This document shows positions 1 through 6,229 of a DNA stretch of 11,769 bases, piece by piece (within the stretch, counting starts at the first letter, position 1; each line of letters starts with the position of its first letter). The notes under the pieces were generated by a model that saw nothing but the letters and a program-made list of their open reading frames with translations, was not told the DNA's origin and did not search any database. This DNA is from Rhodospirillales bacterium (lineage in GTDB: Bacteria; Pseudomonadota; Alphaproteobacteria; Rhodospirillales; JAOUPW01), in NCBI GenBank assembly GCA_029879665.1, contig JAOUPW010000014.1:1-11769 (forward strand). The letters run 5' to 3'. Position numbers and translations under genes: made by a program.

Positions 1-422
1 ATCCGGTGCGCATCGAAGGCGGCGCCATGGGCCGCATGGACAGCGCCATCTACAAGGGCAGGAAGATGGGCATCCGGGAACTTTCCCGGGAAATGAAAAT
101 CTGGTCGATCAACGGCGTCGTCGCGCATACGGCAAAAATGCCGCCCATGCTGACTCTTAAAAAAGGCCGCACCTATATTCTGCAATTCCGCAACGACACG
201 TCCTGGCCCCATCCCATGCACCTTCACGGGCAGGTTTTTCACCTGTTGTTACGGAACGGCAAGCCGGTCGCCCACCGCCCGGCCATGGACACCATCTTCC
301 TCGAACCCGGAGAAACGGTGGAAGCGGGAATAGTCGCCGACAATCCCGGCGACTGGTTGTTCCATTGCCACATTCTTGAACATCATCAGGCGGGGATGGC
401 TTCGGTCATCCGTGTCGCATAG
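1..422 (+). CDS. Multicopper oxidase, C-terminal part (5' end outside window)
   Basis: Only the last ~139 codons are present; the reading frame is open to the left edge, so the start lies upstream. The third cupredoxin domain of a multicopper oxidase is recognisable. HPMHLHG at 210-230 supplies one type 1, one type 2 and one type 3 copper histidine. HCHILEHHQAGM at 363-398 supplies two type 3 histidines, the type 1 cysteine, the type 1 histidine five residues later and the axial methionine ten residues after the cysteine. All copper ligands expected in this part are present, so the enzyme is probably active. Such enzymes oxidise Cu(I), phenols or other reductants and reduce O2 to water, usually in the periplasm. 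The substrate cannot be told from this fragment. The cytochrome c gene starts 19 bases after the stop, so the two are probably co-transcribed, which favours a periplasmic redox or copper-handling role. Confidence 0.93.
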   Translation, partial: PVRIEGGAMGRMDSAIYKGRKMGIRELSREMKIWSINGVVAHTAKMPPMLTLKKGRTYILQFRNDTSWPHPMHLHGQVFHLLLRNGKPVAHRPAMDTIFLEPGETVEAGIVADNPGDWLFHCHILEHHQAGMASVIRVA

Positions 423-441
423 GTAAAAAGGTTTTACGATC

Positions 442-948
442 ATGGCCGGAAAAAAGAATAAACCTGATGACGACGGCTCCGGTCGGGCGTTGATGATCGG
501 ACTCGCCGGCGCGATTCTGGTGATCGGCGGCTATGCCGCCTTCGCCCTTTACGGCGAAGGCGTGCCGAGCCCGGAAGAACAAGCACAAGCCGAAGTCCGG
601 ATGGCCGCCAAGGGCAAGCAGATTTACGCCGATAACTGCGCCTCATGCCACGGCGACAAGTTGCAAGGCGAAGCCGTCGACTGGAAACAAAAGAAACCCG
701 ACGGCACACTCTTTGCGCCGCCCCATGATGCGACCGGACACACCTGGCATCATCCGGACGGTATACTGTTCAAGATCACCAAAAACGGTGGCCAGGCCGC
801 CGCCCCGCCGGGGTTCAAGAGCAACATGCCGCCCTTCGGCGAAATCCTTTCCGACGATGAGATCCGTGCCGTGCTCACCTTCATCAAGCAATCCTGGCCG
901 CCTGAAATCCGCGAACGCCAGACCCGGATGAGCCAGCAGGCGGGGTAA
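442..948 (+). CDS. Membrane-anchored class I cytochrome c
   Basis: 168 residues. A charged N-terminus (MAGKKNKPDDD) is followed by one hydrophobic segment at about residues 16-37 with no clear signal-peptidase site. This suggests an N-terminal anchor with the haem domain in the periplasm. The haem motif CASCH is at 66-70 and the probable axial Met is M129, within a SNMPPF segment before the last helix (about 137-151), as usual in class I mono-haem cytochromes. A histidine cluster (H95, H100, H103, H104) between them resembles the region seen in cytochromes found beside multicopper oxidases; whether it binds metal is unknown. The AAAAGG-like sequence about 10 bases before the ATG fits a ribosome binding site. 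It lies 19 bases after the multicopper oxidase, so an electron-transfer partnership is likely but inferred. It ends 4 bases from the convergent MFS gene. Confidence 0.92.
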   Translation: MAGKKNKPDDDGSGRALMIGLAGAILVIGGYAAFALYGEGVPSPEEQAQAEVRMAAKGKQIYADNCASCHGDKLQGEAVDWKQKKPDGTLFAPPHDATGHTWHHPDGILFKITKNGGQAAAPPGFKSNMPPFGEILSDDEIRAVLTFIKQSWPPEIRERQTRMSQQAG

Positions 949-952
949 CCGC

Positions 953-2158
953 TTACGACCGGTTGACCCGCCACAGAACCGAAGGGCCCGCCATCAGCAA
1001 TACGGCGAGAACGGCGAAGGCCCAGATCCAGGCGGAGGCCAGACTCTCGCCGCCGGCAAGATCGAGAACAAATCCGAACAGCACAGGCCCAACGAAGGCG
1101 CCGACGGATCCGGCCGTGGCGTGCAGGGATATGACCGCGCCGCGATAATCCGCATCGGTGGCGGCAATAAGGCCGGCGTTAACACTGCCGGTATCGGCGG
1201 AAGCAAGAAAACTGTAGGCCATAACCAGCGCCGTCACCTGCCAGTACAGTGCGCTCAGAGAAAGGCCGACGGCAAGCCCCACCAGCGGCGACAGAACCAT
1301 GATGACGCACACCACCAAATGCCTGGGAAGGCGGGCGGAAAATTCGTTGGCGATCAACATTCCCGTCAGCCCGAACAGATTGGCAAAAACAACAACGGTT
1401 GGCGGCGACAGCGCGCCGGCGCGCGCATCCGGAAGCTGAGTGGAGAGCGAAAACGTCAGCAACGCCACCAGCCAGGTCCGCATGGTTGAGGTTTCAACGT
1501 TGTGGATCGCATAAACCCACATATAGGCCAGCAATTTCCGGTTGGATAAAATCCGCTGAAAGGGAATACGCCGCACCGCCGGTTTGTCGACCACCGGACG
1601 AGACGGCAGCGCCAGAACGGTGAGCAAGAATCCCATCACCGGCCCCAGCGCCAGCAACCTCAATCCCTCCCGCCAGGGAAACACCGTGGTTATTTCACCG
1701 CAAATAAAAAAAGATAACGCCACGCCTAAGGGAAACGATGCGGTGTAAGTGGAAACCCCGCGGCCGCGCGCATGCTCGGGCAACACGTCGGACAACGCCT
1801 TCAGCCCCGGCATGTAGATCCCGGCGAAGCCGGCGCCCAGCACTCCCCACCACAGGGTTGCCGACCAGAAACCGGAGGCGAAAAAACTGAACCCGACGAT
1901 GGCGACGGCACTCAGGGCCATACCGGCAAGGATCACGCGCCTGGGGTCCATGTGGTCGGTCAGGTTAGCTGTAAAAGGCACGATAGAAACATAACCGGCG
2001 AAAAAAACGCCGCCGATCCAGCCGGCCTCGGTATTGGTAAGGCCCCATTCAACCTGCAACATCGGTAACATCACAGGATAAGCGACCATCGCCGCCATGC
2101 CCGAAGCAACGGCGACGGTCAACGTCAACGTGGTCGCAACCGCGGAACGTAACGCCAT
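953..2158 (-). CDS. MFS transporter, substrate unknown
   Basis: 401 residues, highly hydrophobic, with about 12 membrane segments in two halves separated by a basic cytoplasmic loop (about 184-208), the usual MFS layout. A variant of MFS motif A is visible between helices 2 and 3 at about 64-77 (NLTDHMDPRRVIL). A PxGxxLSF-like stretch near 143-150 and a GPVLFGFVLDLAG stretch near 357-369 also fit the family. The inner-membrane permease would use the proton gradient, but nothing shows the substrate. The ATG is preceded by a G-run (GGGGGGAUUUCG) that can act as a Shine-Dalgarno sequence. It lies 58 bases downstream of glmS on the same strand and could be read from the glmUS transcript. However, glmS neighbours are not normally MFS genes, so a functional link to amino sugars is unproven. 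It ends tail-to-tail with the cytochrome c gene with only 4 bases between. Confidence 0.88.
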   Translation of the reverse strand: MALRSAVATTLTLTVAVASGMAAMVAYPVMLPMLQVEWGLTNTEAGWIGGVFFAGYVSIVPFTANLTDHMDPRRVILAGMALSAVAIVGFSFFASGFWSATLWWGVLGAGFAGIYMPGLKALSDVLPEHARGRGVSTYTASFPLGVALSFFICGEITTVFPWREGLRLLALGPVMGFLLTVLALPSRPVVDKPAVRRIPFQRILSNRKLLAYMWVYAIHNVETSTMRTWLVALLTFSLSTQLPDARAGALSPPTVVVFANLFGLTGMLIANEFSARLPRHLVVCVIMVLSPLVGLAVGLSLSALYWQVTALVMAYSFLASADTGSVNAGLIAATDADYRGAVISLHATAGSVGAFVGPVLFGFVLDLAGGESLASAWIWAFAVLAVLLMAGPSVLWRVNRS

Positions 2159-2216
2159 CGAAATCCCCCCTTGCCCGGCGCCGGTTCAGCGCAGAAGGTT
2201 ACTGATCGGTGCGAGG

Positions 2217-4040
2217 TTATTCCACCGTTACGCTTTTGGCGAGGTTTCTCGGTTGATCCACATCGGTGCCCTTGATCACGGCGACGTGGTAGGCGAGCAT
2301 CTGCGCCGGGATGGCGTAGAGGATGGGGGCGGCAAAGGAATCCACTTCGGGTAAAGTCACGGTCGCCGCCGCCAATCCGCCCAGTCGTTTTATCCCTTTG
2401 GCGTCGCTGAAGAAGATGACACGACCGCCTCGGGAAATGACTTCCTGCATGTTGCTGGCGGTTTTATCGAACAGATCGTCCGAGGGCGCGATCACGATCA
2501 CCGGCACGCCGTCGTCGATCAGCGCGATGGGCCCGTGTTTCATTTCACCGGCGGCATAGCCTTCAGCGTGGATATAGGAAATTTCCTTGAGCTTGAGCGC
2601 GCCTTCCAGCGCGATGGGGTAGCTGGACCCGCGCCCGAGATAAAGCACGTCGCGCGCCTTGGCCACTTCCCGGGCGAGACCGCGCAAGTGTTTATCGTGG
2701 TTGAGCACCTCAACCGCGCGGGACGGCACCTCGGTCAGGGCCAGTGAAAGCTTGGCTTCCGTTTCGTGATCGATGGAGCCGCGCGCACGCGCGGCAACGA
2801 TGGCGAGGCAGGCCAGCACCGTCAGCTGGGTGGTAAAGGCCTTGGTCGAAGCCACGCCCACTTCCGGCCCGGCATAGGTTTTCAGAACCGCATCCGATTC
2901 CCGGGCGATGGTGCTTTCCGGCACGTTGACGATGGAAACGATCTTTTGGCCTTGCGAGCGGGCGTAACGCAGTGCCGCCAGGGTATCCGCAGTTTCACCC
3001 GATTGGGAAATGAACAGCGCCAGCCCGCCTTCCGGCATGTCGGCGCGCCGGTAGCGGAATTCGGACGCCACATCCACCTCAACCGGAATGCGGGCGTATT
3101 GTTCCAGCCAGTATTTGGCGACCATGCAGGCATAATAAGAAGTGCCGCAGGCGATCAGGGTCATCTTGCTGACGCGGGCGAAATCAACGCCGAGGTCGGG
3201 CAGCGTCACGGTGCGTGTCGTCGGGTTGATAAAGCCGTGCAGCGTATCGCCGATCACCTGGGGCTGTTCGAAAATTTCCTTGAGCATGTAATGGGCGTAA
3301 CCGCCCTTGCCGATGGCATCCCCGGTCAGTTCGGTCGTGCGGATGTCGCGGTTGACCTGCCTGCCGTCGGCGTTGAAGACGGTGGCGCCGGAGCACGTGA
3401 TCTCGGCCCGATCGCCGTCTTCCAGATACATGATGCGGCGCGTCAGCGGCGCCAGCGCCAGCGCATCGGACCCCAGATACATTTCGCCGTCGCCGAAGCC
3501 GATGGCCAACGGCGGCCCCTGGCGAACGCCAATCATCAGATCATGAACGCCCGCAAAGATAACGCCCAAGGCAAAGGCGCCCTGCAAACGTTTCAAGGTT
3601 TCCGCCGTTGCCTGTTCCGGCGTTAGCCCATTGTCGAGCAACCGGGTGATCAAGTGGACGATCACCTCGGTATCGGTGTCCGACGCCAGGGTATGACCCT
3701 GGGCGGTCAACTCGTCACGTAATTCCTGAAAATTTTCGATGATGCCGTTGTGTACCACGGCAACCCGGCCGGTGGCGTGGGGATGGGCGTTTTTCTCGTT
3801 GGGAACGCCGTGAGTCGCCCAGCGGGTATGGCCGATGCCGATCTTCCCCTGTATCGGGTTTGCGGCGATCTGTTGCTCCAGATTGACCAGCTTGCCTTCG
3901 GCGCGGCGGCGTTCGATGGCGTCGACGGCCAAGGTCGCAATGCCGGTGGAATCATATCCCCGGTATTCGAGCCGTCGCAGGGCTTCTATAAGAAGGGGCG
4001 CGCAATCCTGCTTGCCGATGATGCCGATGATGCCGCACAT
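2217..4040 (-). CDS. glmS: Glutamine-fructose-6-phosphate aminotransferase (isomerising), GlmS
   Basis: 607 residues, very close to the usual bacterial GlmS length (about 609). It converts fructose-6-phosphate and glutamine to glucosamine-6-phosphate and glutamate, the first committed step of UDP-GlcNAc synthesis, in the cytoplasm. The N-terminal class II glutaminase starts MCGIIGI, with C2 as nucleophile after Met removal. HTRWATHG (71-78), HNG (97-99) and DTDTE (121-125) line its active site. Two SIS sugar-isomerase domains follow (about 288-420 and 458-590). They carry SQSGET (345-350), STKAFTTQ (398-405), the AEGYAAGEMKHGP stretch (492-504) and the C-terminal DQPRNLAKSVTVE, with K602 as the Schiff-base lysine. 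All key residues are present. The start is fixed by the need for Cys at position 2. It begins 3 bases after the glmU stop and is surely co-transcribed with it. No glmS ribozyme is possible, as there is no leader. Confidence 0.98.
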   Translation of the reverse strand: MCGIIGIIGKQDCAPLLIEALRRLEYRGYDSTGIATLAVDAIERRRAEGKLVNLEQQIAANPIQGKIGIGHTRWATHGVPNEKNAHPHATGRVAVVHNGIIENFQELRDELTAQGHTLASDTDTEVIVHLITRLLDNGLTPEQATAETLKRLQGAFALGVIFAGVHDLMIGVRQGPPLAIGFGDGEMYLGSDALALAPLTRRIMYLEDGDRAEITCSGATVFNADGRQVNRDIRTTELTGDAIGKGGYAHYMLKEIFEQPQVIGDTLHGFINPTTRTVTLPDLGVDFARVSKMTLIACGTSYYACMVAKYWLEQYARIPVEVDVASEFRYRRADMPEGGLALFISQSGETADTLAALRYARSQGQKIVSIVNVPESTIARESDAVLKTYAGPEVGVASTKAFTTQLTVLACLAIVAARARGSIDHETEAKLSLALTEVPSRAVEVLNHDKHLRGLAREVAKARDVLYLGRGSSYPIALEGALKLKEISYIHAEGYAAGEMKHGPIALIDDGVPVIVIAPSDDLFDKTASNMQEVISRGGRVIFFSDAKGIKRLGGLAAATVTLPEVDSFAAPILYAIPAQMLAYHVAVIKGTDVDQPRNLAKSVTVE

Positions 4041-4043
4041 GAT

Positions 4044-5393
4044 TCAGGATTTCCCCTTTTCGCGCGTTTTCCGGTTGCGGATGCGCTTGGCGCCGCCCTT
4101 GACTTCCTTGTGCGTGGCCCGGGTCAGCGCAACAGAGTCCACGCCGACGTCTTCAGCAATGACGCTGCCTGCGCCGATGATGGCGCCGTCACCGACGCTG
4201 ACCGGGGCCACCAGCGCCGTGTTGGAACCGATGAAGGCGCCGGCACCGATATCCGTGTGTGATTTACTGAAACCGTCATAGTTGCACGTGATGGTGCCTG
4301 CGCCGATGTTGGCCTTGGCGCCAACGCGGGCATCACCAACGTAAGACAGGTGATTAACCTTGGCGCCGGTTTCAATGGTCGCGTTCTTGACCTCGACGAA
4401 ATTGCCGACGCGGGCGTCCTTGCCAACCCGCGCGCCGGGACGCAGACGGGCAAAGGGGCCGACGACGGCGCCCTCTTCCAGGGTTGCGCCTTCGAGATGG
4501 CTGAAGGCGCGCACTTCCACATTGTCGGCAACAACAACTCCGGGACCGAAAAAAACGTTAGGGCCGATGGTCACGTCCCGCCCCAGGCGGGTGTCAAAGG
4601 AGAACCAGACGGTTTTCGGATCAAGCAGCGTCGCGCCGTTGGCCATGGCGGATGCCCGCAGCCTTTCCTGTACGATTTCTTCCGCCACTGCCAGTTCGGC
4701 CCGGGAATTAACGCCGGTAAGTTCCGACACGTCCCCTTCGACGTAGGCGCAGGTGCGGCCGTCTTCCCGCGCCAGGGCGACCGCATCGGTAAGGTAATAT
4801 TCACCCTTGGCGTTGTCGTTTCCGATACGGTTCAGTATTCCCAACAGTACAGCTCCATCCAGCGCCATGACGCCGGAATTGCAAAGATCGATTTTCAGTT
4901 GCCCGTCCGTTGCCTCCCGGGCTTCGACGATGGCGTTCAAGTGTCCGCCCTGATCCAGTATCAGACGGCCGTAGGCGCCGGCATCGTCGGGCCGAAAACC
5001 AAGCACCACCACCGCCGGGTTATCCGGCCCCCGCCGGGCCGCCAGCAAGGCGTGAAGGGTTTCGACCGTGATCAGGGGGGTGTCGCCATAAAGCACGACC
5101 ACTTCACCGTCGAACCCGTCCAGATGATCACGCGCGGCCAGAACCGCATGGGCGGTGCCGAGCTGTTCTTGCTGGATAACGCACGGGTGCGGACCCACGG
5201 CGGCGGCGACGTCGTCCATGCCGGAAGCGGTCACCACCACGGTCTTGTCGAATCCGGCGATTTCCAGGGTTTCCATCAGGTGGCCGATCATCGGGCGCCC
5301 GGCGAGCGGATGCAGGACCTTGGGCAATGCGGATTTCATCCGCGTGCCCAAGCCCGCGGCGAGAACGATGGCGGTGGTTTTTTTCTTGGTCAT
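4044..5393 (-). CDS. glmU: Bifunctional GlcNAc-1-phosphate uridylyltransferase / glucosamine-1-phosphate acetyltransferase, GlmU
   Basis: 449 residues from the chosen ATG (E. coli GlmU 456). The cytoplasmic enzyme acetylates glucosamine-1-phosphate and then couples it to UTP, giving UDP-GlcNAc. The N-terminal nucleotidyltransferase domain (1 to about 230) shows LAAGLGTRM (11-19) followed by PKVLHPLAGRPM, YGDTPL with metal-binding D104, and TGVNSR with N229. After a linker, the left-handed beta-helix of hexapeptide repeats (about 250-430) carries NHLSYVGDA, with catalytic H348, then GAGTITCNYDG. The tail is basic (KRIRNRKTREKGKS). The frame stays open 20 codons upstream to an ATG at 5453, but I place the start at 5393 because family members begin just before the AIVLAAG strand and the extra residues look random. 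No strong Shine-Dalgarno sequence is visible there. It is the first gene of a glmU-glmS unit and is divergent from the phosphatase gene. Confidence 0.97.
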   Translation of the reverse strand: MTKKKTTAIVLAAGLGTRMKSALPKVLHPLAGRPMIGHLMETLEIAGFDKTVVVTASGMDDVAAAVGPHPCVIQQEQLGTAHAVLAARDHLDGFDGEVVVLYGDTPLITVETLHALLAARRGPDNPAVVVLGFRPDDAGAYGRLILDQGGHLNAIVEAREATDGQLKIDLCNSGVMALDGAVLLGILNRIGNDNAKGEYYLTDAVALAREDGRTCAYVEGDVSELTGVNSRAELAVAEEIVQERLRASAMANGATLLDPKTVWFSFDTRLGRDVTIGPNVFFGPGVVVADNVEVRAFSHLEGATLEEGAVVGPFARLRPGARVGKDARVGNFVEVKNATIETGAKVNHLSYVGDARVGAKANIGAGTITCNYDGFSKSHTDIGAGAFIGSNTALVAPVSVGDGAIIGAGSVIAEDVGVDSVALTRATHKEVKGGAKRIRNRKTREKGKS

Positions 5394-5496
5394 TATGGAT
5401 CTGTTGTTTAAAAGACCGGGTATCAGGCCTGAAGCGTTCAGACAGTGCCACAAGGCCGCAACTACGCCAAGTCAAAGATTATTACGCTTTTTTTCA
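5394..5496. promoter_or_regulatory. Divergent intergenic region between glmU and the phosphatase gene
   Basis: These 103 bases must hold the promoters of both the glmUS unit and the phosphatase gene. On the minus strand, TTGACT (5475 to 5470) is a good -35 box for glmU, but the hexamer 17 bases further (TGTGGC) is a poor -10. On the plus strand, TATTAC at 5480-5485 resembles a -10 only 11 bases before the phosphatase ATG, but no matching -35 is evident. If used, it would give a nearly leaderless mRNA, which fits the lack of a Shine-Dalgarno sequence there. No operator palindrome or riboswitch-like fold was recognised. Confidence 0.35.
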
Positions 5497-6183
5497 ATGG
5501 AATCATTGCCTAAACCGCCGCTCCGCGCCGTTCTTTTCGATCTGGACGGAACCCTGGTCGACAGCGCGCCCGACCTTCTGACCGCCGCCAACAAATTGTT
5601 GGCTGAAGTCGGCCGCCGTGCGCTCGATCTTTCCGAGTTGACCCTGATGGTTGGCGACGGGGTGCCGAAGCTGGTGGAACGCTGCTTTGCCGCCACCGGC
5701 GAGGTTCCGGACGAGGCCAGCCTGAAAGACATGTACAAGCGCTACATGGGCTTTTACGAAGGCCATGAATCCGATCTCACCCGCCCCTACCCCGGCGCCC
5801 TGGAAGCCCTGAACCGGATGCAGGCGGAAGGGTATGTGATGGCCGTCTGCACCAACAAGCCCCACGCCCCGGCACTGGGGCTGCTCGCCAGCCTGAAACT
5901 GGAGCGGTATTTTCCGGTCGTCATAGGCGCCGACAGCATTCCCGGCGTCATCAAGCCCGACCCCCGGGTTCTGCTATCGGCGCTGGAAGCACTGGGCGCG
6001 ACCCCGGACGAAGCGATTATGATCGGCGACAATCAGAACGACGTCATCGCCGCCCGCGGCGCCGGGCTGCCGGTTGCGATCGCCACTTACGGCTATACCC
6101 GCGTCGCGCCCGCGGATATGGACGCCGATGTCTTGTTCGACAGCCTGGACGAACTGCCCGGAATTTTTTCCAAAATATCCTGA
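5497..6183 (+). CDS. gph: HAD-family phosphatase, phosphoglycolate phosphatase type
   Basis: 228 residues, typical for Gph (220-250). It is a haloacid dehalogenase-fold phosphatase that probably hydrolyses 2-phosphoglycolate to glycolate. Motif I FDLDGTLVDS gives nucleophile D15 and acid/base D17. Motif II is T119 in CTNKP, motif III is K153 in KPDP, and motif IV GDNQNDV gives D178 and D182. The helical cap lies between motifs I and II (about 22-95). The ATG at 5497 places the DxD motif at the usual distance from the N-terminus, but has no Shine-Dalgarno sequence. An in-frame ATG at 5395 would add 34 unconvincing residues. Divergent from glmU. Close relatives of this family include MupP, which dephosphorylates MurNAc-6-phosphate in cell-wall recycling; given the amino-sugar neighbours, that alternative cannot be excluded from sequence alone. 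Confidence 0.88.
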   Translation: MESLPKPPLRAVLFDLDGTLVDSAPDLLTAANKLLAEVGRRALDLSELTLMVGDGVPKLVERCFAATGEVPDEASLKDMYKRYMGFYEGHESDLTRPYPGALEALNRMQAEGYVMAVCTNKPHAPALGLLASLKLERYFPVVIGADSIPGVIKPDPRVLLSALEALGATPDEAIMIGDNQNDVIAARGAGLPVAIATYGYTRVAPADMDADVLFDSLDELPGIFSKIS

Positions 6184-6207
6184 ACTTTTTTCGAATCCGT
6201 CTATTAT
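6180..6207 (+). promoter_or_regulatory. Possible promoter for the TPR-glycosyltransferase gene
   Basis: In the 46-base gap after the phosphatase stop, TATTAT (6202-6207) resembles a sigma-70 -10 box. CTGAAC (6180-6185), overlapping the stop codon, is a partial -35 match at a 16-base spacing. The match is modest and the gene may equally be read through from the phosphatase gene. Confidence 0.3.
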
Positions 6208-6229
6208 TCAGGCGAAGGGAGTCCTCAGC

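Noticed and set aside
947..964. Inverted repeat AACCG/CGGTT spanning both convergent stop codons
   Set aside because: Only 5 base pairs with an 8-base loop and no T-tract on either side; too weak to call a bidirectional terminator.
2175..2184. Perfect palindrome CCGGCGCCGG between glmS and the MFS gene
   Set aside because: Short, no spacer for a loop and no T-run; in GC-rich DNA it is expected by chance and is not a convincing terminator or operator.
2766..3626. Long open frame (286 codons) on the plus strand inside glmS
   Set aside because: It lies wholly antisense to a fully conserved gene, has the composition of a shadow frame in GC-rich DNA, and matches no known family.
4350..5411. Long open frame (353 codons) antisense to glmU
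   Set aside because: Shadow of the conserved glmU codons; no recognisable domain and no ribosome binding site of note.
5394..5453. Upstream ATG at 5453 (minus) extending glmU by 20 residues
   Set aside because: The added residues do not resemble the family and would use most of the divergent promoter region.
5395..5496. Upstream in-frame ATG for the phosphatase, adding 34 residues
   Set aside because: HAD motif I sits about 10-15 residues from the start in this family; the extension is unlike any known N-terminus.
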